NCBI RefSeq assembly: GCF_002078355.1
Contig: NZ_CP015363.1
Location: 744,001-808,000, forward strand
Direction: 5' to 3'
DNA length: 64,000 nucleotides
Source of the DNA: Ferroplasma acidiphilum
Lineage (GTDB): Archaea > Thermoplasmatota > Thermoplasmata > Thermoplasmatales > Thermoplasmataceae
This document shows, one piece after another, positions 27,627 through 37,638 of this stretch. Below the pieces are notes generated by a model, which made no database searches, had not been told where the DNA came from, and was given only the letters and a program-made list of their open reading frames with translations. The translations under genes were made by a program, and so were the position numbers. The number at the start of each line of letters is the position of its first letter. Position 1 is the stretch's first letter.

Positions 27627-29060
27627 ATGGAAAGAATTTCTGAAGGCAGAACCCTGAAAAAGGGGGCGGCTGGATTTTACTCGTTGCTCGGGCAATCCAT
27701 CGCTATGATTTCTCCGCTCGGTGCAGTGGCAGCCACAATGACAGGTGCAGCCGAATTCGCGAAGGGTTCATTGCCACTTGCTTATATAATTTCTATTTTT
27801 GGTGTTTTAATATGGATTAATACACCCTACCAGTTCTCAAAAAAGATAAACGGCGCAGGCGGGTTTTATACATTTAACTCCCAGGGTGCAAGCCCAACTT
27901 ATGGTTTAATAATAGGTTATATGATGTGGTTCAGTTATTTTATGGTCATAACAAACGCCATACTATTTACATCCGGGGTGTTTATACCCGGAACCATATC
28001 CTACTTCCTGCATTTTAACATAGGGTCATATACCTGGATTCCAATTATGACAGCATTTATAGTAATATTGACTGTAATTGCCTATCTTGGAATAAAGCCA
28101 TCACTGGCATATAGCTTTACAGCATCCGTTATAGAAATAGCCCTGCTTGTTATTACATCGGTGGTTATAATTGTAGCACTGGGTTCAAAAAACACATATG
28201 TACCATTTACCGCGGGGCCTGCAGATGGCTTTGCCGCAGTAGCAGTGGGAATGGTGCTTGCAATATTTTCCATGTCAGGCTCATCTGCAGTCGTAACACT
28301 GGGCGAAGAGGCACAGCAGCCAAGGAAAAATATCAAAAAGGCATTGCTGATCAGTTTCATTATTACCGGGGTTGTATTTGTTCTTACTTCATATGCGCTT
28401 ACCGTTGGATGGGGTGTATCGAAGATGTCCACCTTCTTTACATCCAGCGTACCCGGGCTCATCGTGTCAGATAAATATCTGGGGCTGCCATTTACCATAG
28501 TGCTCTTCGTATTTATCATAAATAGTTTATTTGCCGGTTCCCTTGCACCATTAAACACAAGTTCAAGGATGATATTTTCCATGAGCCGGGACGGCCTTGG
28601 CCCTTCCATGTTTTCTAAAGTGCATCCTGTACACAAAACTCCATATATAGCAATAATAACAATGGCCGGGGTAGCCTATGTAGTGTCTCTGGCAGCGGGA
28701 TTGCTTATTGGCCCGGAAGACGGTTTCCTTTATCTTGTTACCGCATCATCTGCAGCACTTTTCGTAGGCCATATACTGAGCAATTTCGGCCTTGGCGTGA
28801 CCTATAAAAAATTAAAGGAATTTAAAATACTAACACATGCTGTGATTCCGGCTATTGCAACGGTAATACTTGCAATTGCAATGTTTTACAGCTTCGTGCC
28901 ACCTGCATACCCTGTTGACTATTCCATAATAACTGCGGTGGTATTCATAATTATTTCAGCAATAGCCATAGTCATCTACGCAATTAAACATCCGGAAGCA
29001 ATAAAGAGAGCAGGGTCTACAGATATGGAAGTACAGAATGATATATACAGGGAAAAATAA
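27627..29060 (+). CDS. APC superfamily amino acid permease
   Basis: 477 residues, about 12 helices, with the conserved GEEAQQPRKNIKKALLI segment and a sequence closely parallel to the permease at 22724 (both have LTVGWG or FTIGWG, FxxSRDG and KTP blocks). The two probably arose by duplication and then flanked the MFS and long APC genes. It follows the long permease on the same strand after 48 bases. The substrate is unknown. Confidence 0.87.
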   Translation: MERISEGRTLKKGAAGFYSLLGQSIAMISPLGAVAATMTGAAEFAKGSLPLAYIISIFGVLIWINTPYQFSKKINGAGGFYTFNSQGASPTYGLIIGYMMWFSYFMVITNAILFTSGVFIPGTISYFLHFNIGSYTWIPIMTAFIVILTVIAYLGIKPSLAYSFTASVIEIALLVITSVVIIVALGSKNTYVPFTAGPADGFAAVAVGMVLAIFSMSGSSAVVTLGEEAQQPRKNIKKALLISFIITGVVFVLTSYALTVGWGVSKMSTFFTSSVPGLIVSDKYLGLPFTIVLFVFIINSLFAGSLAPLNTSSRMIFSMSRDGLGPSMFSKVHPVHKTPYIAIITMAGVAYVVSLAAGLLIGPEDGFLYLVTASSAALFVGHILSNFGLGVTYKKLKEFKILTHAVIPAIATVILAIAMFYSFVPPAYPVDYSIITAVVFIIISAIAIVIYAIKHPEAIKRAGSTDMEVQNDIYREK

Positions 29061-29073
29061 ACTCATATAATAT

Positions 29074-30420
29074 TTACTTTTTATTATTTAACTCACTGAA
29101 CAGGTCCTTAGAAAATATTTTATCAGCAATACCGCCACCAACTGAATTCAAATCGGACATTATTGATTTTCCTATGCGGGGCAGGTACAGTTCACCCTTT
29201 ACAAGATACATATTTATCGTGGACAGTTCGATCATAAGTGAATCCACCAGTTTGTGCCTCCCGGGATTTGGAATAATAGTATTCCTGTACAGTGACATAT
29301 AGAATTTCATGGCAATAATGTTAAAAAGTACATATCCATCCAGTTCCATTTTACCTGATATCATCTTTCTGTCTGAATCCAGGCGGTATTTAGAACTTGA
29401 TATGGATGAATACATGAATCTTTTAATATTAATTGCCTGGTACACCAATCCCTGGTCTATATCCATATTGGACAGTGCAACCATAATAGAGCTGTTGCCG
29501 GATACTTTGATGGACTCACTTTCCCCGTGATATGCATCATCCATGATAAAATAATGAAGGTTGCCCATGCTGATTCTGTAATAATAAATTGACCTGTTCA
29601 AAAGCGAATTAAAAGACCTTCTTAGCATTGTTTTCCCTGACGGGTCTACCTTATCCAGAAATTTTTTTGTTTCATCCGGCGAAAGTTCCACAATAAAAAA
29701 TTTATTTTCCCGTATTAAAAGGTTAATGTCCTTTTTAGTAGAATGTAAGGAGTCCAGTATAAGAACCCCGTCATATTTTGCGGCTTCTTCAGTCCTTGAA
29801 ATAAATCTGGAAAGCATATACTCGGACCCAGTAAAATATTCCACATTCAGTATCCGCATCTGGGCAGGCTCAAAAACTATGTCCAGTGTGATGTTATCAC
29901 GTGCATATCTGCTTTTTCCATTAAATGCGTATACAGGTATTACTATTTCAACGTGCATTATTAATGAACTATCGTCATATTCCTCAAGATTCTCAAATGC
30001 AAGTTTGTTATATGCCAGATACCTTAGCATTGAGGTAATATTTTTTGGTTCAAGTTTCAATTTTGGCCAGTAATGGTAGAGTATGGTTTTTCTGTAGTAT
30101 CCCTTTACATATTCAAGTGGAATGCGCCCTACTATTGTTATCAAGGCAGATGTAATAATTTCTTTCCAGTATTTATCGTAATTTTCCGATATTTTTTTAA
30201 TTAAGTTATAGTTCATTGAAACCAGAAATGCCACATCACCGTACTGGTATGACCTGTCGGGGAGGTTCACCTTTCTTATGATCTCATTATTTCCATTTAC
30301 TTTACCGATATACTTGCTTATTTTTATCTCTTTTTTATTTTCCCTGTCCCAGAGGTTAACTGTACTGTAAGCGTAATTCTGGCCCTTGATTTTTTTAATT
30401 TCCAGATGCTCTGTGGCCAT
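29074..30420 (-). CDS. DDE transposase of IS4/IS1634 type
   Basis: 448 residues. The middle (NITLDIVFEP, LILDSLHSTKKDINLL) and the C-terminal GKMELDGYVLFNIIAMKFYMSLYRN segment look like the D, D and E blocks of IS4/IS1634-type transposases with the long insertion before E. I see no clear terminal inverted repeats or target duplication at either edge, so the element ends may be lost or the gene may be a relic. It is complete as a frame, codes in the same style as its neighbours, and ends 13 bases from the permease stop. The family assignment is moderate. Confidence 0.6.
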   Translation of the reverse strand: MATEHLEIKKIKGQNYAYSTVNLWDRENKKEIKISKYIGKVNGNNEIIRKVNLPDRSYQYGDVAFLVSMNYNLIKKISENYDKYWKEIITSALITIVGRIPLEYVKGYYRKTILYHYWPKLKLEPKNITSMLRYLAYNKLAFENLEEYDDSSLIMHVEIVIPVYAFNGKSRYARDNITLDIVFEPAQMRILNVEYFTGSEYMLSRFISRTEEAAKYDGVLILDSLHSTKKDINLLIRENKFFIVELSPDETKKFLDKVDPSGKTMLRRSFNSLLNRSIYYYRISMGNLHYFIMDDAYHGESESIKVSGNSSIMVALSNMDIDQGLVYQAINIKRFMYSSISSSKYRLDSDRKMISGKMELDGYVLFNIIAMKFYMSLYRNTIIPNPGRHKLVDSLMIELSTINMYLVKGELYLPRIGKSIMSDLNSVGGGIADKIFSKDLFSELNNKK

Positions 30421-30771
30421 AAACTAATATATAGAATACACTAATAAATATTATTGAAAAAAACAATAGAAATATTGCCGGGGAACATAGTTAACTAAGA
30501 GGAAATCAATTAGATAATGGTAAGTATAGCATTAAAAATGATACTGGTGGGAGTTCCGGAATAATTGCATAGAGCTAACAACATTTATGTGTTCTGTTTG
30601 ACCGGTCAGGTAATAAATAATATGGGGGTTCTCAAAATCCTTTATTTTACAAATCATTCTACCAGAAAGAAAGCCACTGAGTTTAAGATGTGGATGGATT
30701 TCTGGAAATAAAGAAATAAATGGAAATAATTTATATATTAAATTGATATAATAAAATTAATAGAAGGAAGT

Positions 30772-32157
30772 ATGATAGAAGAAAAGAGAAACAAAATTAA
30801 AAATTCATTAAGAATAACAAGAGAAAGAAGAAAAACACAGGATGTAATAATACTTAAACTAAAAATAGACAATGATAAATTAAATAATAATACTATAAAG
30901 GCATTAAACACAATCTTTTTAGAAGCTAAATGGCTATATAATTATGTTATAAACAAAGAATTCAACAATGATATTTTTAATATAGACCCTAAAATAAAGA
31001 ATGTAAATGTATATGTAAAAGACCATTATGAAAAGAGAAAAATAAATTATTTATCATCACAGATGAAGGAGGAAATTATTAACAGGGCAATAGACAATAT
31101 AAGAGGATTACATAAATTAAAAGAAAAGGGACTTAAGATAGGAAAATTGAAATTTAAATCATTTATAACATCAATACCATTGAATCAATATACTATAACA
31201 TATAAAATAATAAATAATAATTATATTAAAATACAGAATATAAAGCAGTTGTTAAAAGTAAATGGCCTGGATAACTTAGAATGCTATTATGAACCGGCAA
31301 GTGCATTGCTAATCAATAAAAACAGTAATTACTATATTTACATAACAGCATACAGAAATAAATACATTTTAGAAAAACCTGTCAATAATCAAAAAATAAT
31401 ATCATTTGACTTAGGAATAAAGAACCAGTTGACATGCTCTAATGGATCAATATTAAACTATAATATACCAAAATCCAAAAAAGAAATAAGATTGCAGAGG
31501 TCATTATCAAGAAAAGCTAAATATGCAGAAGGTTCAAAGAATAAACTCAGTAAAAAACAATCTAAGAATTATTATAAAACTAAAAATAAATTAAACAGAG
31601 AACAGAATAAGACAACGAACAAAAGAAAAGACACTATTAACAAAATAACCCATTATTTAACATCCAATTATGATATAGTAATAACACAGAACGACAATAT
31701 AAGAGGATGGAAGCATCACTATGGCAGGAAAATAGAATCTACAGGCATAGGTGGAATAATAGATGCACTTAAACATAAGGCATCAACACTTATATTACTG
31801 GATAAATTTATTCCTACCACAAAGGAATGTTCTAATTGCCATAATAAATATAATATAAAATTAGATGAAAGGATATATCAATGTACTAATTGTGGTTTTA
31901 TTATAGATAGGGATTATAATTCTGCATTGAATATGATTTATTATGGAATAATAAAATTAAATGAATTATTAAAAATTAAAAATAAAAAATTAAATAATTA
32001 TTTTAAGAAATATAATATAAATTTAAATGTACCTATGGAGTGTAGGGAACTAACGCCTGTGGAGATTATTGCCTCTGGCTTTGAAGGGCTTAATATAAGC
32101 CCCTATGTGAAGTTAAGCATGGTCAATGAAGCAGGAAGCCTATATGCTTTAGCATGA
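30772..32157 (+). CDS. tnpB: TnpB (IS200/IS605/IS1341-type RNA-guided nuclease), no TnpA
   Basis: 461 residues, very A/K/N-rich compared with neighbours, a sign of transfer. The RuvC blocks are FDLGIKN (D213), ITQNDNIRGW (304-313, acidic D308) and DRDYNSALN (D381). A four-cysteine zinc finger lies between the last two (C353, C356, C371, C374). The C terminus (RELTPVE...VNEAGSLYALA) matches a known archaeal TnpB branch. TnpB proteins cut DNA guided by an RNA from the element's right end. No Y1 transposase (TnpA) is beside it, so this is an IS1341-like orphan. Its right end abuts a broken MFS gene. Confidence 0.9.
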   Translation: MIEEKRNKIKNSLRITRERRKTQDVIILKLKIDNDKLNNNTIKALNTIFLEAKWLYNYVINKEFNNDIFNIDPKIKNVNVYVKDHYEKRKINYLSSQMKEEIINRAIDNIRGLHKLKEKGLKIGKLKFKSFITSIPLNQYTITYKIINNNYIKIQNIKQLLKVNGLDNLECYYEPASALLINKNSNYYIYITAYRNKYILEKPVNNQKIISFDLGIKNQLTCSNGSILNYNIPKSKKEIRLQRSLSRKAKYAEGSKNKLSKKQSKNYYKTKNKLNREQNKTTNKRKDTINKITHYLTSNYDIVITQNDNIRGWKHHYGRKIESTGIGGIIDALKHKASTLILLDKFIPTTKECSNCHNKYNIKLDERIYQCTNCGFIIDRDYNSALNMIYYGIIKLNELLKIKNKKLNNYFKKYNINLNVPMECRELTPVEIIASGFEGLNISPYVKLSMVNEAGSLYALA

Positions 32158-32167
32158 GGTAGCTCAC
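32050..32167 (+). ncRNA. putative omega-RNA scaffold/right end of the TnpB element
   Basis: In this family the guide RNA scaffold overlaps the 3' end of tnpB and ends at the element's right boundary. The boundary is placed after GAGGTAGCTCAC (32156-32167) because the same block recurs, without the rest of the gene, at 25551. The bases from 32168 on would then be the guide segment, which here is part of the MFS remnant. The 5' limit of the RNA is unknown. Confidence 0.4.
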
Positions 32168-32941
32168 AATGGGGCATTTGCTGCAGGCGGGGGTATTGAA
32201 ATATTTGGATGGGCTATACTTGACCAGTACATAGGCTATAAAATTCCGTTCATAATAGCAGGGATAATAACACTGGCTACATTTATTCTGGTTGAAATTT
32301 CCTTCAGAGATGTAAGGAACATAAAGACAGATAGGGCAGCACTGAAAAATGGGTTGAAGCATGTGCTCACATCTAAAGTTATAATATTTATAGCATTAAT
32401 CGGAATCGGTGCCAGAATATCAGAAACAATAATAGGGCAGTTTTTTGTATATTACCTTGAAACAATACGGTTCAGTCCATCATCAGCAGGCCTGGCGTCA
32501 TCAATATATTTGCTCGTAGGGTTTTTAGGCGGCATACTTGGCGGATATCATTTTTCCAGGACACGATATAAAATAACAATGTTTGTCATAATTAATTTAA
32601 TGCTGTCTTTTCTTCTTATATCACTGGGATTCGTCCACAATTACATAATTATTGTATTCTTCACTATTACCCTTGGAATGCTCACTATATATGGCTTTTC
32701 TGTAATGTATACTTTTATCAGGTATATTTCAAGGAGAGACCTGGTATCCTTATCTTTATCCTTTAACAACTCCATACAGCTGGCAATTGCTGCCATAGCT
32801 CCCATTATTTTCACGGGTATTGCATACAGCTATAGTTATCGTGCATCATGGATCGTTACAGGCATTATTCCCCTTGTTACCCTTCCATTGATTCTGTTTA
32901 TCAAAAATGACCTTAAAAATGCAATACCGGAATTTAATTGA
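32168..32941 (+). pseudogene. MFS transporter, 3' part only
   Basis: An open frame of about 257 codons entering directly from the TnpB right end, with no start of its own until a TTG at 32354. It codes for roughly the last seven or eight helices of an MFS protein (from GGGIEIFGWAILDQYIGYKIPF to FIKNDLKNAIPEFN). The first four helices and the A-motif are missing, and the 350 bases before tnpB do not contain them. The TnpB element therefore marks a break with loss of the 5' part. The remaining frame is undamaged, so the event may be recent. Confidence 0.75.
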
Positions 32942-32980
32942 CCAAACTATTGCCATAATTCTTTTTCAAAATTATATAAA

Positions 32981-33466
32981 TCAAACACTTTTGCTCATAT
33001 TTACAATTTCTTTCCACGAAGAATCGTAATAATTTTCCCCTGTTTCCTCATACCCCAGCGAATTGTAATAACTTTTAAGGCTTTTAACCGCTTCAATATC
33101 TATTCTTTTAATATGAAGAGCTCTGGCAACATTATTTTCGATGACTTTTAGCAAATCATATCCTGAACCAGAACTCCCGGCACTGGCAAAATTCCTTGCA
33201 AGCATTTCTACCACTATTCTCTTTGGATGATATATATTTGGCACCAGCCGGAACATAACAACTCCACTGAGTTTGCCATCGGGAGATTCATGGACGATGA
33301 CAATGTTATTGTCTTCCCTGCTCCAGTCATAAAAATAAGATATTTTGTAATCACGCATTTTTCGATCTTCAGAGATAAATTCTTTCCCTGTATCGGATGC
33401 CTTTATTAATCTGAAACCATGTGGCAACTGCACAGTTATTGAATGGCCTATAACTACGTCTGGCAT
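32981..33466 (-). CDS. GNAT-like acetyltransferase, tentative
   Basis: 161 residues. The middle (NNIVIVHESPDGKLSGVVMFRLVPN...RIVVEMLARNFASAGSSGSGYDLLKVIENNVARALHIKRIDIEAV) has the strand-helix order of a GNAT fold. GSSGSGYDLL sits where the acetyl-CoA pyrophosphate loop (R/Q-x-x-G-x-G/A) would be, and YYNSLGYEETGENYY is the usual C-terminal block. The acceptor is unknown. It is convergent with the MFS remnant. Confidence 0.6.
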   Translation of the reverse strand: MPDVVIGHSITVQLPHGFRLIKASDTGKEFISEDRKMRDYKISYFYDWSREDNNIVIVHESPDGKLSGVVMFRLVPNIYHPKRIVVEMLARNFASAGSSGSGYDLLKVIENNVARALHIKRIDIEAVKSLKSYYNSLGYEETGENYYDSSWKEIVNMSKSV

Positions 33467-33656
33467 TGTTCCACCCTATAATAAAATATGAAATAGCTAT
33501 TTATAAGCCTTTTGTATCAGTTATATTCAATTTGAATAGAAAGGAGATGACTTCAACTTAAAACAGTCATGTTTAAAAATTAAGAAAAGTTTGAAAATTT
33601 CGAATTATTCTATTTTTGTGTAAAAACTTATAATAAATGATTTGTATTGTAAAGGT

Positions 33657-35126
33657 ATGGCAGGAGAATACATATTATCTATAGATGCAGGAACTACAAA
33701 TTGCAAAGCCGTTATTTTTGATAGAAGTGGTGAAATAACTGGCAAATCATCCATACGCATGGTATCATATTATCCCAGGGAGGGCTGGGTAGAACAGAAT
33801 CCCTATTTTATTATTTCTGCAGTGAAAAAAGTTATATCACAGGCAATAAAAATAGCTGGTATTGATCCGGGAGATATTGAATCGGCAGGAATTACAAACC
33901 AGAGAGAAACTACTGTTATCTGGAACAGGAAAACTGGTGTTCCGATTTACAATGCAATTGTATGGCAGGACAGGCGTACTGAAAATGTTATGAGAAAAAT
34001 GGAAAATTATATAACAGTTATAGAGGAAAAAACCGGGCTCAGGCCAGACCCATATTTCAGTGCTGGAAAAATACAATGGATCCTGGATAATGTGGAAGGT
34101 GCGAGGGAAAAAGCATCGAAGGGAGAATTAGCATTCGGCACCGTAGATTCATGGCTCTTATTCAATATGGCTGGGTCAGGGCCTCACTCTACCGATTATA
34201 CCAATGCATCAAGGACAATGCTATACAATATCCGTAAACTGGAGTGGGATAATGAAATGCTGGAACTATTTAATATTCCGGATTCCTTGCTCCCTGAAGT
34301 TGAGCCATCGCTCAATGATTTTGGATCAATTTCTATTTCTCCAGGAAAGGAAATACCTGTATACGCGATTATAGGAGACCAGCAGTCTGCCCTGTTTGGC
34401 CATGCTGCCATATCAAAAGGCATGGCAAAAAACACATACGGTACAGGTTCATTTATGCTGGCGAACACAGGAAATAACATCCCGGCAACCGGTTCCCTGA
34501 TCGGGACTATAGCATACGGGTTAGAATATAAAAAAGTCAGTTACGCTGTTGAAGGAAGCATTTTCAGTGCGGGTTCTTCTATTGACTGGATGAAGAATAT
34601 TCTTAATGTGAAATCTTACGATAAACTGGAAGAAATGGCATTGAAGGCGCACAGTTCCAATGCATACCTTGTCCCTGCCTTTACAGGGCTTGGCTCTCCA
34701 TACTGGGATCCTACGGCCAGGGGAACTATTGTTGGATTGACCCATTCCACCGGCAGGAATGAGATGGCACGGATGGCATACGAATCAGTAGCTTACCAGA
34801 CAGAGGACGTTTTGCAGGAAGTTAAAAAAGTAACACCGGTGAAGGAATTAAAGGTGGATGGGGGATTGACCCGCAGCCAATTTCTTATGCAACTCCAGTC
34901 AAATCTTTCCGGCTTAAATATTATAAAAACTAATACCACTGAAATTACAGCCACAGGTTCTGCATATATAGCAGGGCTTGCATCAGGTTTCTGGAAGCTG
35001 GACCAGCTGGGTGCCATGTCATCGACTGAAAGAAAGTTTTCTCCTGATAATAGTTCTGGAGGTGCACACTCAGGATATTTTGGCTGGAAACAGGCAGTAG
35101 CTATATCCTTTGGATGGGAAAACTAG
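33657..35126 (+). CDS. glpK: glycerol kinase
   Basis: 489 residues from the ATG at 33657. I prefer it to the TTG at 33642 because a TATA-like CTTATAATAA (about 33628) lies some 27 bases upstream, giving a leaderless start. FGGY-kinase marks are DAGTTNCKAVIFD near the N terminus, GITNQRETTVIW, NAIVWQDRRT, GDQQSALFGH and the C-terminal KVDGGLTRSQFLMQLQ. It phosphorylates glycerol with ATP to glycerol 3-phosphate. No glycerol facilitator or glycerol-3-phosphate dehydrogenase is next to it. Confidence 0.95.
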   Translation: MAGEYILSIDAGTTNCKAVIFDRSGEITGKSSIRMVSYYPREGWVEQNPYFIISAVKKVISQAIKIAGIDPGDIESAGITNQRETTVIWNRKTGVPIYNAIVWQDRRTENVMRKMENYITVIEEKTGLRPDPYFSAGKIQWILDNVEGAREKASKGELAFGTVDSWLLFNMAGSGPHSTDYTNASRTMLYNIRKLEWDNEMLELFNIPDSLLPEVEPSLNDFGSISISPGKEIPVYAIIGDQQSALFGHAAISKGMAKNTYGTGSFMLANTGNNIPATGSLIGTIAYGLEYKKVSYAVEGSIFSAGSSIDWMKNILNVKSYDKLEEMALKAHSSNAYLVPAFTGLGSPYWDPTARGTIVGLTHSTGRNEMARMAYESVAYQTEDVLQEVKKVTPVKELKVDGGLTRSQFLMQLQSNLSGLNIIKTNTTEITATGSAYIAGLASGFWKLDQLGAMSSTERKFSPDNSSGGAHSGYFGWKQAVAISFGWEN

Positions 35127-35179
35127 CCTTATACCATACGGTTAACAAATATTTTTATAAAAGCCTGTTATAGGAAGGA

Positions 35180-37135
35180 ATGGAAGAAGCTGAAAGTATT
35201 TTAAAAAGAGATATAGGTTTCTCGGTCAAATATATAGATAGGTCTAAAAATCCTGCAAAAGATTTTTATGGATATTGCAACGGGAAATGGCTTGAAGAGA
35301 CAACTATACCCGAAGATAGATCAAGATATGGGGCTTTCGACATGCTTTACGAAAAAAATATGTACATACTGAGAAGCATACTTGAAGATCTTCAAAAGAA
35401 TTCCCACAATAACATGGAAAAACAGCTTGGCGATTTTTACGCATCCGCTATGGATACAGAGAGGTTAGAAAAATTAAAATTCAGCCCGATAAAGGGCGAG
35501 ATGGATAATATTAATAATGCTACAAAGGAAAAACTTCCCGAACTCTTCGCTGAATTAACCATGAAAAGCGTCCAGATTCCCTTCGATATAGGAAGTGCAG
35601 AGGATGCAAAAAATGCAGAAATATATTCACTATATATTGGCCAGGGCGGGCTATCTCTTCCCGATCGGGATTATTATTTAAACGAACAGATGAAACCAAT
35701 CCTGGATGCATATAAAAAGCATATAGCCAGGATGTTTACCTTATATGGCTATACTCAGAATGATGCAGAAAATACGGCAGAGAGAGTTGTTTCACTGGAA
35801 ACAGAACTGGCTAAGTTTAGCAGGAGCAAAACTGATTTAAGGGATGTAGAAAGGGCATACAACAAATATAGTATGGAGGAACTTTTCCAGAAATTCCCAG
35901 AACTAGGCTTTGACCGGTATTTTAAAATAATCGGTTCAGGCAATATGAATTATGCCATAATGGATGCACCGGAGTTCTTTGAACAAGCAGGTGCATTGTT
36001 GAAAAATACAGCAATTGAAAATATTGTTTCCTATCTAAAGTGGAAGGTATTAGCCGGCAGCGCAATGTTTCTGCATAAGGAAGCAGTTGATGAGAACTTC
36101 AACTTTTTCAAGAAAACACTGCTAGGGCAGGAAAAGATAGCTCCAAGGTGGAGAACGGTAGTCAATGTAGTAGATGCCTCTATTGGTGACTCTCTGGGGC
36201 AGGTTTATGTTGATAAGCATTTCGGAAAGGAAGCTGTTGAAAAAATAACCGTACTGGTCAATGATATAAAAGCCATTTTTAAAGAAAGGCTGGAAAACAA
36301 TCCCTGGATGAGTAAGGAAACAAGGGAAAAAGCTTTGCTAAAATTCTCCAAATTCAATGCCAAAATAGGATATACTGAAAAATTCAAGGATTATTCTTCC
36401 ATTGAAATTAATCCAGATGACTATATAGGCAATGTTGAACGTGCAGCATCATTCGAACTGAACAGGCAGCTCAAAAGAATTGGAACCAAGGTGGATAAAA
36501 CAGAGTGGTACATGACCCCTCCCACGGTTAACGCATATTTCAATTCCATGGGCAATGAAATAGTATTCCCTGCAGGAATAATGCAGCCGCCATTTTTTGA
36601 CCCTGAAATGGATGATGCGGTAAACTATGGTGGAATCGGTGGTGTAATATCACATGAAATAACACATGGATACGATGATCAGGGAAGCCATTTCGATGAA
36701 AATGGAAATATGGTGAACTGGTGGACAGACGAGGATAAGAAGCGTTTCGATGAGATGGCTGAAAAAGTAGTCAAACTTTATTCCTCCGTGGAAATCCTCC
36801 CGGGCCTGAACGTGAATGGGAAATTAACCCTGGGTGAAAACATTGCTGACCTTGGGGCCGTTTTGATAGCCTATGAGGCACTGCAGAAAAGGCTTAAGGC
36901 TGAACCGGCTAAGAACATAAAAATAGATGGTTTAACACCTGAGCAGAGATTTTTCATATCATGGGGGCAGGTCTGGAGGACTAAAATTAGGGATAACGAA
37001 GCAAGAAGGCTTGCGACCATAGACCCGCATTCACCAGGCTCTGTAAGGTCTGAACTTCCACCATGGAACCATCCGGATTTCTGCAAAACTTTCGGGTTGC
37101 CATCCTCTACAAAGGAAAAAATATTAATGTGGTGA
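35180..37135 (+). CDS. M13 family (neprilysin-like) zinc metallopeptidase
   Basis: 651 residues, the normal length of the soluble part of M13 enzymes. The zinc site is H492, E493 and H496 in SHEITHGYDDQG with the third ligand E553 in GENIADLGA. NAYFNSMGNEIVFPAGI is the substrate-binding block, and SPGSVRSELP near the C terminus also matches. No signal peptide or membrane anchor is seen, so it should degrade peptides inside the cell. It starts 54 bases after glpK on the same strand. Together with the M20 peptidase and the APC permeases it fits peptide-based nutrition. Confidence 0.93.
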   Translation: MEEAESILKRDIGFSVKYIDRSKNPAKDFYGYCNGKWLEETTIPEDRSRYGAFDMLYEKNMYILRSILEDLQKNSHNNMEKQLGDFYASAMDTERLEKLKFSPIKGEMDNINNATKEKLPELFAELTMKSVQIPFDIGSAEDAKNAEIYSLYIGQGGLSLPDRDYYLNEQMKPILDAYKKHIARMFTLYGYTQNDAENTAERVVSLETELAKFSRSKTDLRDVERAYNKYSMEELFQKFPELGFDRYFKIIGSGNMNYAIMDAPEFFEQAGALLKNTAIENIVSYLKWKVLAGSAMFLHKEAVDENFNFFKKTLLGQEKIAPRWRTVVNVVDASIGDSLGQVYVDKHFGKEAVEKITVLVNDIKAIFKERLENNPWMSKETREKALLKFSKFNAKIGYTEKFKDYSSIEINPDDYIGNVERAASFELNRQLKRIGTKVDKTEWYMTPPTVNAYFNSMGNEIVFPAGIMQPPFFDPEMDDAVNYGGIGGVISHEITHGYDDQGSHFDENGNMVNWWTDEDKKRFDEMAEKVVKLYSSVEILPGLNVNGKLTLGENIADLGAVLIAYEALQKRLKAEPAKNIKIDGLTPEQRFFISWGQVWRTKIRDNEARRLATIDPHSPGSVRSELPPWNHPDFCKTFGLPSSTKEKILMW

Positions 37136-37281
37136 ATATATCATTATTTACCAGTTTACAATATATAAAGCTGGCGTTCTATAATTTTATCAGAATGAAA
37201 TAAATTTTTATCATGTTACCATTGCAACACTTATTATCTAATGCAATTGTAATTTATAGCTATATAGTATATATAACAAAT

Positions 37282-37638
37282 TTACCGTGAATTAATACTA
37301 ATATTGGCAATTCCAAAATCATCCCTCAATACTATTCCCTGGCTAAATGCATCCTTTATAAATTTGTTATTCTTACCTGCCATTTTTTTTATTTCATCCG
37401 GAGTTAACAATACAGTTTCATAACCCGCAGGAAAATCAATATTTTTTAGTCTTTTTAAAGGATTAGCATCAAAATGCCCTATAATTAATATATCAATATC
37501 ACTCCACAAATTGAAATCTCCGCGGGCGTAGGAGCCTATTAATATCACAGTACATTTAAAGTCAAGGGTTTTTGCATACTCGCCTGATTGATTTATTACA
37601 CTATTCCTCTCCTTTATTCTTTTTTCAATGATTTCCAT
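37282..37638 (-). CDS. MNT-type nucleotidyltransferase (HEPN/MNT module)
   Basis: 118 residues of the minimal nucleotidyltransferase family. The catalytic signature is intact: GSYARGDFNLWSDIDILII contains the G-S and D-x-D metal site. In HEPN/MNT modules this protein acts as the antitoxin, in known cases by adenylylating the HEPN toxin. Its start overlaps the end of the HEPN gene by 25 bases, so the two are co-translated. The C-terminal part is longer than in the smallest MNTs. The order HEPN-then-MNT is the standard one. Confidence 0.85.
   Translation of the reverse strand: MEIIEKRIKERNSVINQSGEYAKTLDFKCTVILIGSYARGDFNLWSDIDILIIGHFDANPLKRLKNIDFPAGYETVLLTPDEIKKMAGKNNKFIKDAFSQGIVLRDDFGIANISINSR

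Noticed and set aside
29061-30480. The edges of the DDE transposase gene, examined for inverted repeats.
   Set aside because: No convincing pair of inverted ends or target duplication was seen by eye, so I annotate only the gene and not an insertion sequence.
30421-30771. The 351 bases before tnpB, examined for a left end, a TnpA gene, or the missing first part of the MFS gene.
   Set aside because: No frame codes for a Y1 transposase or MFS helices. A TTTGAC near 30597 could be a target motif, but nothing fixes the left boundary.
31681-31722. RuvC-II region of TnpB reads ITQNDNIRGW, suggesting loss of the catalytic Glu and a natural nuclease-dead repressor.
   Set aside because: In the archaeal branch that this protein resembles, the acidic residue lies just before NIRGW (as in QDENIRGW), and here that place is D308. 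Asp for Glu may still be active, so I do not call it dead.
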